Source: Bacillota bacterium
Lineage (GTDB): Bacteria; Bacillota; Bacilli; Paenibacillales; NBRC-103111
DNA: 64,000 nt
Direction of reading: 5' to 3'
Assembly (NCBI GenBank): GCA_023386955.1
Contig: JAEWIS010000035.1
Location: 62,001-126,000 of the forward strand
The first letter of the stretch is position 1. Each line of letters begins with the position of its first letter. Positions 1 to 8,543 of the stretch are shown here, in pieces. A program made the position numbers and the translations under genes. A model generated the notes under the pieces. It was given only the letters and a program-made list of their open reading frames with translations. It had not been told where the DNA came from and made no database searches.

Positions 1-106
1 TATGCACCATCAAATATCTTTATTTGGCGACCCTTGCCAATATTGTGGCAAGCCATTGAGAACGCCAAACGCAAAGCTGTGTGCTAGCTGTGGTCAGCCC
101 AAATAA
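1..106 (+). CDS. C-terminal end of a zinc-ribbon protein (5' part outside or very short)
   Basis: The first bases read in frame to a TAA at 104-106. The peptide holds two CxxC knuckles (CQYC and CASC) 15 residues apart, the pattern of a small zinc ribbon often found at the end of bacterial multi-domain proteins. An ATG at base 2 lies in frame, but no ribosome site can be seen before it, so I read this as the tail of a gene that begins before the window. The parent protein cannot be named. Confidence 0.5.
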   Translation, partial: MHHQISLFGDPCQYCGKPLRTPNAKLCASCGQPK

Positions 107-140
107 TAGTTGATGACTGAAAAAGAAAGGTAATTGTCAA

Positions 141-842
141 ATGAATCGGCAAAATTGTCCCTGTTGTGGTTATCCCACACTAGAGGAAAGACGAGGTTGG
201 GAGATTTGCTGTTTATGTAATTGGGAAGATGATGGACAAGATGATCCCCACGCAGATAAAGTTTGGGGCGGTCCAAATCAAGACTATTCACTTACAGAGG
301 CTCGGGAGAACTTCAAAAAACACTACATCATGTATAGAGATAGACGAAGAATCTTAAAACAAACGGATAAAGAAATTCAAACAAAGAAAAGTTTAATTAA
401 TGCATTTGAAAAACTTAGAACCGCAAATAATGAATCTGCTCAACAAATATGGCAGGAAATCGACTCCTTCGAAAAGGTACTAGATGATATTGTTCACGAA
501 AGTACAGAACGCTACAGCAATAATATAGAGAAAAATCAAGAAATTATAAACCTAATTAATTCTGATAACCCCGATACAATAGTAAGAGGCTTGCTTTCCC
601 TAGCATTAAATGCGGATGATGGAGAGTTCGTACAAGACCTGATGGTCCGATATAGTCAGCACAAAAACGAAAATATAAGAGGGATAGCAATTCTTTGTTT
701 TGGTCATATTGCTAGAATACACAGAGCGGTTAACAAGGAACTGATTATTCCACTTATTAATGATGCATTGAATGATGAGAGTAAATTTGTTAGAGGACAT
801 GCTCATTCAGCTTTAGATGACATAAAAATGTTTTGTAAGTAG
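141..842 (+). CDS. CPCC cysteine-rich domain protein with C-terminal HEAT-like repeats
   Basis: The N-terminal 58 residues match the CPCC family (Pfam CPCC-type) closely: CPCC at residues 6-9, a second knuckle CCLC at 23-26, WEDD soon after, and the family's ending motif LTEARENF. Residues 60-130 are charged and helical. Residues about 145-233 look like two HEAT-like helical repeats, with phrases such as 'IPLINDALNDESKFVRG'. CPCC proteins are usually a single short domain, so this 233-residue fusion is longer than normal. The start ATG follows GAAAGG at 125-130. The function of CPCC proteins is unknown; metal binding is inferred from the cysteines. The gene ends in its own terminator. Confidence 0.8.
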   Translation: MNRQNCPCCGYPTLEERRGWEICCLCNWEDDGQDDPHADKVWGGPNQDYSLTEARENFKKHYIMYRDRRRILKQTDKEIQTKKSLINAFEKLRTANNESAQQIWQEIDSFEKVLDDIVHESTERYSNNIEKNQEIINLINSDNPDTIVRGLLSLALNADDGEFVQDLMVRYSQHKNENIRGIAILCFGHIARIHRAVNKELIIPLINDALNDESKFVRGHAHSALDDIKMFCK

Positions 843-845
843 TCA

Positions 846-879
846 CGCTTCAGGGATTATCTCTGAGGCGTTTTTTTTT
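846..879 (+). terminator. Rho-independent terminator of the CPCC-HEAT gene
   Basis: An 8-bp stem (CGCTTCAG with CTGAGGCG, one G-U pair) with a 9-base loop is followed by nine T residues, just after the stop codon at 840-842. Confidence 0.85.
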
Positions 880-1063
880 ATTGAGGGGGTGGGTGACGAT
901 TAAACCCAATTTAGCCTCTTCAGTCAGTATAACCAGTATCGACCCTGTATTAGTTTTTTGTTAAAGTCTTGTGCGTACAATAATGCTTTAAAATTATAAC
1001 CTATTTTTATTAAGAGACGGTGAGAACTGTGAAAAGACTAGTTACCATCATTAAACGGTGTAA

Positions 1064-1220
1064 TTAGCCTACCTTCGCTTTCTCACGTTTTTGTGAAATT
1101 AAAATAAAAAATGCACTAATCGCAACACAATGCATAGTCGCCACGATAGATACGGTGAGAAGGTTAAGAAGTGTATCGCAACTAAGCGTTAGGATACCCC
1201 GACCATTCTTAGTGTAAGGA
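1064..1220 (-). pseudogene. Possible remnant of a membrane protein C-terminus
   Basis: On the minus strand a frame ending in TAA at 1064-1066 reads as a hydrophobic helix ('LLTVSIVATMHCVAISAFF') followed by a basic tail, the usual look of the last membrane segment of a transporter such as an MFS protein. There is no start codon, no ribosome site and no rest of a gene. The surrounding 883-1280 stretch holds no other gene that I can see. This could be chance; confidence is low. Confidence 0.25.
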
Positions 1221-1272
1221 CTAATTGGCTGTGCACACCAATTCGAGTTCCTGTAACACCTTAAATTACTAA

Positions 1273-1446
1273 CAAAATTTTAATTTTACAGGGAGAGATT
1301 TGTTGTGTTTGATAAATGCATGTGTAGACAGAGGATTAACCCCCCAATGGTCTTGCGTGGAATCCAACTTAGCCTCAAAAAAACTGGTTGAAAAGGCGGG
1401 TTTTGAATTTCTAAGGCAAGGTGAAGTATATTGGTTTCGCATATAG
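1273..1446 (+). pseudogene. Remnant of a GNAT-family N-acetyltransferase (C-terminal third only)
   Basis: The frame ending in TAG at 1444-1446 encodes a recognisable GNAT C-terminus: 'CLINACVDRGLTPQWSC' followed by 'NLASKKLVEKAGFEF', which correspond to the last helix and strand of the acetyl-CoA-binding fold. A stop lies in frame at 1270-1272, and no start codon or upstream GNAT motif A is present, so the N-terminal two thirds are lost. A terminator follows, supporting the idea that a real gene once ended here. Confidence 0.6.
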
Positions 1447-1479
1447 TGGGTTTAATTATGAAATATCCATTTCCATAAC

Positions 1480-1515
1480 AAGCAATCACATTTCAACATG
1501 TGGTTGCTTTTTTTA
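1480..1515 (+). terminator. Rho-independent terminator behind the GNAT remnant
   Basis: AAGCAATCACA pairs with TGTGGTTGCTT across an 8-base loop, followed by a run of T residues. Confidence 0.75.
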
Positions 1516-1652
1516 TTTCAGGAGAAGGGATCATTCTGAAGCTGCAAAATGGTTATAATGAAAATCGCCCTTGCCTGACTTAGTCACTTTGCTCATGATT
1601 AAAATGAGAAGATAGCAGTACACATTTTATTGCATGGAAGAGAAGGGGTAAT

Positions 1653-2675
1653 GTGGAAATGGAGTTGGAAGGATATTATGGAGGTATTTACACAAATGAG
1701 TCGGCCGGAATCGCGGCAATGGCAATCAAAAACTCTCATGTGGTATTTGAAGATTACATGGGTCTTGCTAACTGTGAACATAACATTCCTATAACGTCGG
1801 GTACTGTATTTAACATTGGTTCTGTATCCAAGCAGTTTACAGGTATCGCCATATTGCAGCTTATTGAAAACAAAAAGCTTTGTGAACAGGACCCGTTGGT
1901 GAAATATATACCCGAGTTGGCCCATTACGCACATGAGGTCACATTATATCATTTGGCGCATCATGCTTCCGGATTGGCAGACTATAATGACTTGCTTTGG
2001 CAAAAAGCAAGAAACAATGCTCTGCATTCTACAAATGCCGAGGTGTTGAGTCTGCTTGAGGCCCAGCGGCAATTATGCTTTAAACCGGGCAGTAAAATGG
2101 AATACTGTAATTCCAATTACGTACTGTTGGCGATCATTGTCGAGAGAATCACGGGCATGAGCTTTGCAGATTATATGAAAAGAAATGTTTTTGACGCAGC
2201 AGGCATGAAGCATACTTTGGTTTTTGACGAAAAACAACCTGTTGTTCCAAACAGAGCCTACGGATATGAGCGATGCGAAAGTGATTTGAAATGCTATTAT
2301 GTAGATACATTTGCAACAGGCTGTGGCAATGTATTCACCTCACTTTTGGATATGAAGCTATATGATGATATTCTCTATGACAATAAAATATTAGGTCAGG
2401 ATGTCCAAAAACTGATTTTTGAAGAGGGCATCAGTACGAACGGAGAAGCTCTGTCTGATGGCTGTGGCGGTTACAGCTATGGCTGGATGATCCAAAATCG
2501 ATGCGGGCAAAAGATCCTGTGGCATACCGGCGGAGATGCCGGATTTAGGAGTATTTATGTGAGATTTTATGAAAAAAGGTTCAGTGTCATGCTATTTTGC
2601 AATTGCAGCAATCTTGATTGGGGCAGCACCTATAACCTTGTTGATGATTTGTATTACAGATTCAATCGTGACTAA
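1653..2675 (+). CDS. Serine hydrolase of the beta-lactamase (class C / penicillin-binding) fold
   Basis: This 340-residue protein has the three family motifs: SxxK as SVSK at residues 57-60 (nucleophile Ser57), YxN as YCN at 151-153, and a C-terminal HTGGDAG box in place of KTG near residue 295. It has no signal peptide, so it probably acts in the cytoplasm as an esterase or peptidase rather than as a secreted antibiotic resistance enzyme. That is inference; members of this family have very varied substrates. The ATG at 1653 lies behind AAGGGG. The gene stands alone, with a terminator upstream and decayed DNA downstream. Confidence 0.85.
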   Translation: MEMELEGYYGGIYTNESAGIAAMAIKNSHVVFEDYMGLANCEHNIPITSGTVFNIGSVSKQFTGIAILQLIENKKLCEQDPLVKYIPELAHYAHEVTLYHLAHHASGLADYNDLLWQKARNNALHSTNAEVLSLLEAQRQLCFKPGSKMEYCNSNYVLLAIIVERITGMSFADYMKRNVFDAAGMKHTLVFDEKQPVVPNRAYGYERCESDLKCYYVDTFATGCGNVFTSLLDMKLYDDILYDNKILGQDVQKLIFEEGISTNGEALSDGCGGYSYGWMIQNRCGQKILWHTGGDAGFRSIYVRFYEKRFSVMLFCNCSNLDWGSTYNLVDDLYYRFNRD

Positions 2676-2698
2676 TAAATCGATTTATTCGGCTACTT

Positions 2699-2850
2699 GT
2701 AAGGTTTGAGCAAATCAAGAAAGCTGAGAATCCTGAAAAAACGATGGCGAGCTTTAGCGCCTGTATTGCCAGAATCAACAGCAAGGAAGGCTATGACGAA
2801 TATGCCAACAGTTGTTTTTCAAAATATAAGCTAAGATTTCTCTGGTTGCT
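2699..2850 (+). pseudogene. Possible decayed coding fragment upstream of the toxin-antitoxin pair
   Basis: One frame stays open with protein-like composition ('KKAENPEKTMASFSACIARI', then 'NSKEGYDEYANSCFSKYK') but has no start codon or ribosome site, and runs into the promoter region of the next gene. I do not recognise the family. It looks like the 3' end of a lost gene. Confidence 0.25.
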
Positions 2851-2907
2851 GCATATCTTACGATTAATTATGTTATAATAACAACAGCAAGAAAGGAGCT
2901 GTTGATC

Positions 2908-3162
2908 ATGCCTAATATCAAGCCGGTTTCAGATTTGAGGAATTATAATGAAGTGCTGCGGGATATAGCCGAAAATGAACCTGTTTTTTTGACCAAAAAC
3001 GGCAGAGGGCGATACGTCTTAGTGGACATTAAGGAATATGACAAGTTGAAGGCATCCTTAAAATTGATGTCCCAATTGGCTGAAGGTGAGCAAACTGGAA
3101 AAGAAAAGGGATGGATGAATATAGAGGAAGTTGAGCAGGCGCTTGGAGTTGATCATGCTTAA
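2908..3162 (+). CDS. Type II antitoxin, Phd/YefM-like
   Basis: The protein (84 residues from the ATG at 2908) begins 'IKPVSDLRNYNEVLRDI' and continues 'NEPVFLTKNGRGRYVLVD', the standard Phd/YefM fold that binds operator DNA with its N-terminus and its toxin with its C-terminus. The start is set by GAAAGGAG at 2891-2898, nine bases before the ATG; the TTG two codons earlier is too close. A good -10 box TATAAT lies at 2874-2879. The last codons overlap the toxin start by 8 bases, so the two are translationally coupled. The pair probably represses its own promoter, as is usual in this family. Confidence 0.9.
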   Translation: MPNIKPVSDLRNYNEVLRDIAENEPVFLTKNGRGRYVLVDIKEYDKLKASLKLMSQLAEGEQTGKEKGWMNIEEVEQALGVDHA

Positions 3163-3484
3163 GCTGAATATTTCTCCATCAGTCCTGAACGACCTGCAGG
3201 AAATAAAGCTATATATTTCGCAGGAGCTTGATAATGAGCAAGCAGCTGTTAAACTGATTTCCCAAATCATGAACAAGATTAGGAATCTTCCTTCTTTTCC
3301 GCACATGGGCTCACCCATTTCCTCACTAATGGATGTGCGGACAGACTATCGGTTTCTACCCTGCGGCAGCTATTTGATATTTTATCGAGTTGATCATGAT
3401 GGGATATTTGTATCGAGGGTCTTATACGCTAAGCGTGATTATATCAAGATTCTGTTGGGGAATGTATCGGAAGAAGAACAATGA
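3155..3484 (+). CDS. Type II toxin of the RelE/ParE superfamily
   Basis: This protein of 109 residues (from ATG 3155) has the ParE/RelE profile: an early helix 'SVLNDLQEIKLYISQEL', the core strands 'YRFLPCGSYLIFYRVD' and 'VSRVLYAKRDYIKIL'. The last pattern, with R.D near the C-terminus, is common in ParE-like proteins. The start overlaps the antitoxin's last three codons (ATGCTTAA). Whether it cleaves mRNA (RelE) or poisons gyrase (ParE) cannot be told from sequence alone; the YAKRDY motif leans towards ParE. Genes of this kind often mark accessory DNA. Confidence 0.88.
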   Translation: MLKLNISPSVLNDLQEIKLYISQELDNEQAAVKLISQIMNKIRNLPSFPHMGSPISSLMDVRTDYRFLPCGSYLIFYRVDHDGIFVSRVLYAKRDYIKILLGNVSEEEQ

Positions 3485-3550
3485 CATGCAGCGGAAAATT
3501 CATTAATGAGCATATGTGGAGTGCGTAATACAATATTTTAAGTTTGAACA

Positions 3551-4339
3551 TTAAAGAAAACGCCCTTCGTCGGCGTTTTCTTTTTTATATAGAGCAGCCA
3601 TTGCATGTAAGGCGTTCTCAAAATAGCTATATACTTCATTTGCAATTCCCAAAAATTCTTCAACAAGTACATTACTATCCAGGTAACAAGCATACAGATA
3701 ATCAACTAAAGCGGGGTCAATCTCACAATAGTTTAATATGGCATACTTCATCTTCATCATGTCATCTTGCCATACCCCTGTATCTTCTAAAACCAAAGAG
3801 TATAATGCACGAATTAATCTCTTAGAGTAACCTTTAATATACCTAGTTTTCATTGTGTTATCACTAGCATTAGAAAGTAAACGATATATACGACCTACTT
3901 CCTCCTTGGTCTCTGTATTTAACTCTAAAATGAACTCTGGAGAAATAATTATCGGTGGTACTTTTTCACCAACGTCATGACCATATATGCAAATACAAAT
4001 TATTTTAACCCAAAAACCCCACTCATTTGGTTTGCTTAATACATCGTCAATCGAGCAAATGATCGTATCAATCTTAGTTACTACTGGGTATTCCTCCAAA
4101 AGCCTGTCTTTAATATTTGACAATCTTTCGTAATCAATATCCTTGGGATTTCCACATACGATTGTAAAGTCTGCATCTGATTTAAAAGGTTTAGCAGTTC
4201 CTTTTGGAATCGAGCCACACATATAAATGCTATGAATCTTACCTTTAAATTCAGCAAGTAGATTATCTATATACTTATCAACAAAATCCTTATATTCACT
4301 TTGCATTTCAATTCTATTTATAACTTTTTCCAATATCAT
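3551..4339 (-). CDS. Nucleotidyltransferase-domain protein (aminoglycoside/MNT-like)
   Basis: The 262-residue protein carries the polymerase-beta-type nucleotidyltransferase signature: 'MCGSIPKGTA' with Gly42-Ser43, then 'KSDADF' with the metal-binding Asp55 and Asp57. A third acidic residue is likely in 'KIDTIICS'. The C-terminal half (residues 130-262) is helical and resembles the substrate-binding part of aminoglycoside or lincosamide nucleotidyltransferases. Its substrate is not known; it could modify an antibiotic, a protein or a tRNA. The ATG at 4339 lies behind AGGAGGAG, a strong ribosome site. It is transcribed against the toxin-antitoxin pair. Confidence 0.78.
   Translation of the reverse strand: MILEKVINRIEMQSEYKDFVDKYIDNLLAEFKGKIHSIYMCGSIPKGTAKPFKSDADFTIVCGNPKDIDYERLSNIKDRLLEEYPVVTKIDTIICSIDDVLSKPNEWGFWVKIICICIYGHDVGEKVPPIIISPEFILELNTETKEEVGRIYRLLSNASDNTMKTRYIKGYSKRLIRALYSLVLEDTGVWQDDMMKMKYAILNYCEIDPALVDYLYACYLDSNVLVEEFLGIANEVYSYFENALHAMAALYKKENADEGRFL
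3553..3586 (+). terminator. Terminator of the toxin-antitoxin operon, inside the 3' end of the convergent gene
   Basis: AAAGAAAACGCC pairs with GGCGTTTTCTTT, followed by more T residues. The hairpin is made of the last codons and stop of the nucleotidyltransferase gene on the other strand, so it can work in both directions. Confidence 0.8.
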
Positions 4340-4577
4340 ATAGACTCCTCCTAAATAACGTCAAAGTACAGAATAAATATAAAAAACTTACCGTTACAGA
4401 TGCCGCGATAACCGTGTCATATATATGTGGTAAAGCATAGGAGGTGATTGTACAAAAATCGATTACAGCGGAGGGATTAATTACACCACAATCAACATGT
4501 TAGCCGTGCACTTCACCTGGGATGTTTTCCAAGATGACAGAGTATTTACTAAAAAACTATAAAAGAGGTGTTTATTT

Positions 4578-6533
4578 ATGTTGAAAAAGTTAAAATTATT
4601 AAGCTTAATGATTTGTATGCTGGTCAGTCTGTTCACTGTCGTTCCTTTGACAGCAAGCGCGGCTACAGTTGTAAGCTATCCATTACCGTCGAGCTATACC
4701 ACGACCAGTCAATACACGGTAACAGCAGACTCTACGAATATACCGGTCATCGATACTTCGGAAGTATTTGTAAACTATAATTATTGTAATTTCTCTTTTT
4801 CAGGGACGACTACCATCACCATAACAGCAAGCGAGCCAATCAATACATATAGAATTTCTCCCCTCGCTTTGGGAATCACGGCAACTAAGAGCGGAAATAC
4901 ACTTACCTTTACACTTTCATCACCACAATATCTGATCGTTAAAATCAATAACCTGAAGGATCTGGTTATTGCGGCAGATGCTCTTGAAACCAATGTTCCG
5001 GCTTCATCCGGTACAGGGATATACAATGTGAAAACTCAATACGGTGCCGACAGTACCGGTAACGCTATGGCTACAACTGCTATACAAAACGCCATCAATG
5101 CGGCTAACGCAGCAGGTGGCGGTATCGTATACGTTCCAGCCGGAGTTTATAAGTGCGGAAACCTTGTGTTAAAAAGCAATGTTTCGGTTTATCTGGAGGG
5201 TGGTTCGGTTATAAGGGGTTCAGGAAATCCCAACGATTACACGACCCATTTTCATAAGAATTCTCTGAATAAGGATGGAACATGGTTTATTTATACGGAA
5301 ACCAATGCAAACAATATTAAGATCTACGGCAGGGGAACGATTGACGGCAATGGCCATTATATGAGGAATACAAACAATTATTTGAACAATATTCTTGTAC
5401 CCTTGCAGTGCAGCAACTTCACAGTGGACGGCATCACCATAAGAGACAGCGGTGGCTGGGCTACCATCGTTACAAGATCCAATAATGTAACCTTCCAGAA
5501 TACAAAGCACTTCAACAACAATGAACATGATTATGAAAATGATGCAATCGACATACAAGAGAGCCAGAATGTACTCATCAAGCACACTGTAGCCGTATCG
5601 GAGGATGACACATACTCCTTTAAAACATGGGATGTAGCCACTACGGATATAGCTGCAAACTGGCCTGGAAGTCCTGAAACCCAGTCCAATGTCGTTGTGG
5701 ATGATGCTTTGGCTTGGAGCAGATGTGGAGCATTCAAGGTGGGAGATGGGGTTAAACAGCTTCAGGATGGCATCGTTGTTAAAAACTCTTATGTATACAG
5801 GTGCTGGCGCGCTTTAGCGGTAGGTCATCTTTATGGGACTCCGGCAGCACAAAATATCATATTTGACAATATAGATGTAGAAGGCTTCTGGCCAAGATCC
5901 GGTGTTCACTCCAGATGGTTTGATCTTTCTGCAAAAAGCGGTCCGATCAAAAATGTGGTCTATAATAATATCAATTTACGCGCTTTAGGTGAAGTTTCCA
6001 TAATGAAGGGGTGGAGTGACACCTCTACTGTCTCCGGCGTTACAATAAACAATGTTCGCGTCGGTGGAGTTGCGGCAACTACATTGACAGAATTGCAAAT
6101 CACAGATACGAACAGCTATGCTGCAGCTCCAAAATTCAACACATTGAAGTTTGAAGCGGAAGGCTATAACCTGAGTTCAGGTGTTATTTCCTATGAGGCA
6201 TGCACGGATGGCGGGCTGGATGTTGGCGGGGGGAGTAATGGCGACTATATCGCATTCAAGAATGTAGACTTTGGCAGTACAGCTAAAACAAGTATTGATT
6301 TGAAGGTTGCATCCGCTAATTCCGGCGGAAGGATAGAATTCCACCTGGACAGCCCTACAGGCCCTATGCTGGGTTATTGGACGGCAGAAAGCACAGGCGG
6401 ATGGCAGACATGGTCACTCAAGAATATCCCGCTTAATGCCGGGACAGCTGTAGGAACCCATACTGTATATGTTACTTTTGTGAAGTCAGATTCAACCACA
6501 GTTGCAAATTTAACTTGGTTCCAGTTCAAATAG
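4578..6533 (+). CDS. Secreted right-handed beta-helix protein, GH28-like, with C-terminal CBM6-like domain
   Basis: Residues 1-28 form a signal peptide ending TASA. A beta-rich N-terminal module (30-145) is followed by a parallel beta-helix from about 150 to 500 that starts with the pectate-lyase-type phrase 'AIQNAINAANAAGGGIVYVP' and keeps the GH28-style repeats. In place of the classical GH28 NTD..DD..HG..RIK set I see ENDAIDI near residue 320 and SEDD at 341-344. The family member is therefore divergent, and its substrate is probably not plain polygalacturonan. Residues about 520-651 read as a CBM6 carbohydrate-binding domain ('FEAEGYN', 'GDYIAFKNVDFG', 'GTHTVYVTF', ending 'LTWFQFK'). AAAGAGGTG precedes the ATG. 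Confidence 0.8.
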   Translation: MLKKLKLLSLMICMLVSLFTVVPLTASAATVVSYPLPSSYTTTSQYTVTADSTNIPVIDTSEVFVNYNYCNFSFSGTTTITITASEPINTYRISPLALGITATKSGNTLTFTLSSPQYLIVKINNLKDLVIAADALETNVPASSGTGIYNVKTQYGADSTGNAMATTAIQNAINAANAAGGGIVYVPAGVYKCGNLVLKSNVSVYLEGGSVIRGSGNPNDYTTHFHKNSLNKDGTWFIYTETNANNIKIYGRGTIDGNGHYMRNTNNYLNNILVPLQCSNFTVDGITIRDSGGWATIVTRSNNVTFQNTKHFNNNEHDYENDAIDIQESQNVLIKHTVAVSEDDTYSFKTWDVATTDIAANWPGSPETQSNVVVDDALAWSRCGAFKVGDGVKQLQDGIVVKNSYVYRCWRALAVGHLYGTPAAQNIIFDNIDVEGFWPRSGVHSRWFDLSAKSGPIKNVVYNNINLRALGEVSIMKGWSDTSTVSGVTINNVRVGGVAATTLTELQITDTNSYAAAPKFNTLKFEAEGYNLSSGVISYEACTDGGLDVGGGSNGDYIAFKNVDFGSTAKTSIDLKVASANSGGRIEFHLDSPTGPMLGYWTAESTGGWQTWSLKNIPLNAGTAVGTHTVYVTFVKSDSTTVANLTWFQFK

Positions 6534-6549
6534 ATGCAATAAGATGGAT

Positions 6550-6579
6550 AAAGGGGTATATCACATGATATGCCTCTTT
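6550..6579 (+). terminator. Hairpin between convergent glycoside hydrolase-like and esterase genes
   Basis: AAAGGGGTATATCA pairs with TGATATGCCTCTTT over a 2-base loop, with G-U pairs. The T run is short on both strands, so termination is plausible but not certain. Confidence 0.5.
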
Positions 6580-6625
6580 GGCATGCGCGGGACAACCACG
6601 CCCAAAGACAATAAGCTTTGCAGTG

Positions 6626-7381
6626 CTATACTATTTTCCCCAATTCGTGGCCAATCTCCTCGAATTTCCTGTACGTATGCGGGATATGCAATGCATCCAA
6701 ATATAAATGTAAAATTTCATTATCGCCAAATAGTATGTCAGCTGTGCCGATATGAATATCAATGTTTAGTTTGCCGCGGATTTGTTCCGCATTTTGCCGT
6801 ACCAAGCATAAAATATTGTTTTCCTCCAAATACCATTCTTCTCTCATCATCTCTTCGTATAACCCGGGGACTTTTTCCGGTGCTACCCCCACAGTGCGGT
6901 ATTCCTTGAAATACAGATGGTGATAGGTTCCGGCGTAAGGGGTTACAGCACCAAACAGCTCGGGGTGCTTAACGGCATAATAAAACGCCATGTTGCCGCC
7001 CATCGAAAAGCCGGACAGCATTCTGTTCTCCCGGGTGGTGTCTGTTCGGTACTGACTATCGATATGGGGGATCAATTCCGTAATAAGGATGGATTCAATT
7101 TGCAATAAGGCATCGAAATAATTCTCTTCCGACGAAATCGCATTGAGAAAAACAGTAATGGCCCGTCTGTTTTTGCAGACCTCCTCCAGCGGCCATATCT
7201 CGGAGGATTCGTTGCCCGTCCAACCGTGGATGTGGTACACAACGGGATAGGTTTCGCTGGAGTCTGTGTACCCCGGCGGAAGATAGATGTTATAGCCGAT
7301 TTCGTGATGTAATAGGTGGCTGTAAAAGGTTTTATGAGTCACATGTTGAGGTGATTCTGCTGGTGGATTTACAAAGTTCAT
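6626..7381 (-). CDS. Esterase of the enterochelin-esterase / esterase D type (alpha/beta hydrolase)
   Basis: The 251-residue protein has the alpha/beta hydrolase nucleophile elbow GFSMGG with Ser126, an early oxyanion loop region 'VYHIHGWTGNES', and a C-terminal 'IGHELG' with His245 as likely catalytic histidine. 'TADILFGDN' may give the acid. Such proteins are often annotated as putative esterases next to polysaccharide-degrading enzymes and can remove acetyl or feruloyl groups, which would suit the neighbouring beta-helix protein; this link is inference. No signal peptide is seen. The ATG lies behind GGAGGCG. Confidence 0.85.
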   Translation of the reverse strand: MNFVNPPAESPQHVTHKTFYSHLLHHEIGYNIYLPPGYTDSSETYPVVYHIHGWTGNESSEIWPLEEVCKNRRAITVFLNAISSEENYFDALLQIESILITELIPHIDSQYRTDTTRENRMLSGFSMGGNMAFYYAVKHPELFGAVTPYAGTYHHLYFKEYRTVGVAPEKVPGLYEEMMREEWYLEENNILCLVRQNAEQIRGKLNIDIHIGTADILFGDNEILHLYLDALHIPHTYRKFEEIGHELGKIV

Positions 7382-7569
7382 TTAACACGCCTCCGATATT
7401 GGCTGCTATAAATATTGTTATAATTTGATTATATTACTAGACACACGGTTTTCAAGTGTAAGATAAATGAGCATATGGACGGCTCTAATTGCCCAGTTAT
7501 GGATGTACCTAAACGGTCCATACCTTGTTAAACTAACCTTTACAGAGATGTAGAGGAAGGAGACCGGGA

Positions 7570-8316
7570 ATGATGAACCATTTTGTGGAGGAAAATCTCA
7601 AAAGGGTCAGAGAGCAGATGGAAGCGGCCTGTGCCAGGTCGGGGCGTCAGTTGGAGGATGTGAAGCTGCTGCTCGCCACCAAAACGGTAACGCTGGAAAA
7701 GCTGCAAATGGCGATGCAGGCCGGGGAGGTGCTGTTCGGGGAAAATAAAGCCCAGGAGCTCCGGGACAAATTCCCGCTGATGCAGCAATACAACCGGGTA
7801 GAATGGCATTTCATCGGTCATTTGCAGACGAATAAGGTGAAGGATGTAGCCAAATATGTGACGCTCATTCATTCTGTTGACCGGTTGAAATTGGGACAGG
7901 CTCTGAACCAGCAGCTTCTGAAGGAAAACAAAACCATGGACATTCTGGTGCAGGTCAATACGTCTTACGAGGAGAGTAAATTCGGAGTTCCGCCCGAATC
8001 CGCTCTGGAGCTGGTGGAGCAATTAGCGGCGCTGGAGAGGATCAGGATTAAGGGACTGATGACAATCGGGAAGTGGAAGGGAACGCCTGAGGAGATACGG
8101 CAATGCTTTCGGCTGCTGAAATCCATACGGGATCAAATCCGGGAGAAGGGTATCCCGCATGTGGGGATGGATGAGCTTTCCATGGGAATGTCCGGCGATT
8201 TCGAGGCAGCCATTGAGGAGGGCGCAACAATTATTCGTGTGGGAACCAAAATTTTTGGAGAGCGGTACTTGCCGGACAGCTATTACTGGAATGAAAATAT
8301 ACGCGGGAATGAGTAA
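7570..8316 (+). CDS. YggS/PLPBP-family pyridoxal phosphate homeostasis protein
   Basis: The 248-residue protein is a full-length member of the YggS (PROSC) family, a single-domain TIM barrel that binds PLP without known catalysis and keeps PLP and amino acid pools in balance. The PLP lysine is Lys38 in 'LLLATKTV'; family marks 'LFGENKAQEL', 'WHFIGHLQTNK', 'HSVDR', 'VQVNTSYEESKFG', 'GLMTIG', 'LSMGMSGDFEAAI' and 'IRVGTKIFG' are all present. In Bacillota the gene usually sits in the division cluster (ylmE); here it stands alone with its own terminator, so this may be a second copy. AGGAAGGAG lies 6-8 bases before the first ATG. Confidence 0.95.
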   Translation: MMNHFVEENLKRVREQMEAACARSGRQLEDVKLLLATKTVTLEKLQMAMQAGEVLFGENKAQELRDKFPLMQQYNRVEWHFIGHLQTNKVKDVAKYVTLIHSVDRLKLGQALNQQLLKENKTMDILVQVNTSYEESKFGVPPESALELVEQLAALERIRIKGLMTIGKWKGTPEEIRQCFRLLKSIRDQIREKGIPHVGMDELSMGMSGDFEAAIEEGATIIRVGTKIFGERYLPDSYYWNENIRGNE

Positions 8317-8355
8317 CCATCAGCCCTTCCGGGCGCCTGCAGCTCTTTCAATTAA

Positions 8356-8390
8356 GGAGCCGTGCTTCGAGCTACACGAAGCACGGCTCC
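8356..8390 (+). terminator. Long perfect hairpin after the YggS gene
   Basis: A perfect 14-bp stem (GGAGCCGTGCTTCG with its complement) and a 7-base loop. Only a weak T-rich tail follows (TATTAG), but the stability and position favour a terminator. Confidence 0.65.
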
Positions 8391-8430
8391 TATTAGCGTT
8401 GGATACCAAAATTTAGCTGCACGTGTGAAC

Positions 8431-8446
8431 TTAAAGATTTCTTTAA
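8431..8446. promoter_or_regulatory. Perfect palindrome upstream of the surface operon
   Basis: TTAAAGATTTCTTTAA is a 7-2-7 inverted repeat about 100 bases before the first gene of the four-gene surface operon. It could be an operator. No matching regulator is identified, and the site is AT-rich enough that chance is possible. Confidence 0.35.
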
Positions 8447-8543
8447 CTTTCTCACAGGGGCTAATCCGCCATGATACAGTAACAGGATAGGATAAAATCC
8501 GCTAATAGAAGAGCAAATATGCAGCTTGAAAGGTCGGAATTTG

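Noticed and set aside
7570..8316. Division-cluster ylmE copy of YggS
   Set aside because: None of the usual neighbours (ylmD, sepF, ylmG, divIVA) are present, so the locus is not the division cluster even though the protein family is clear.
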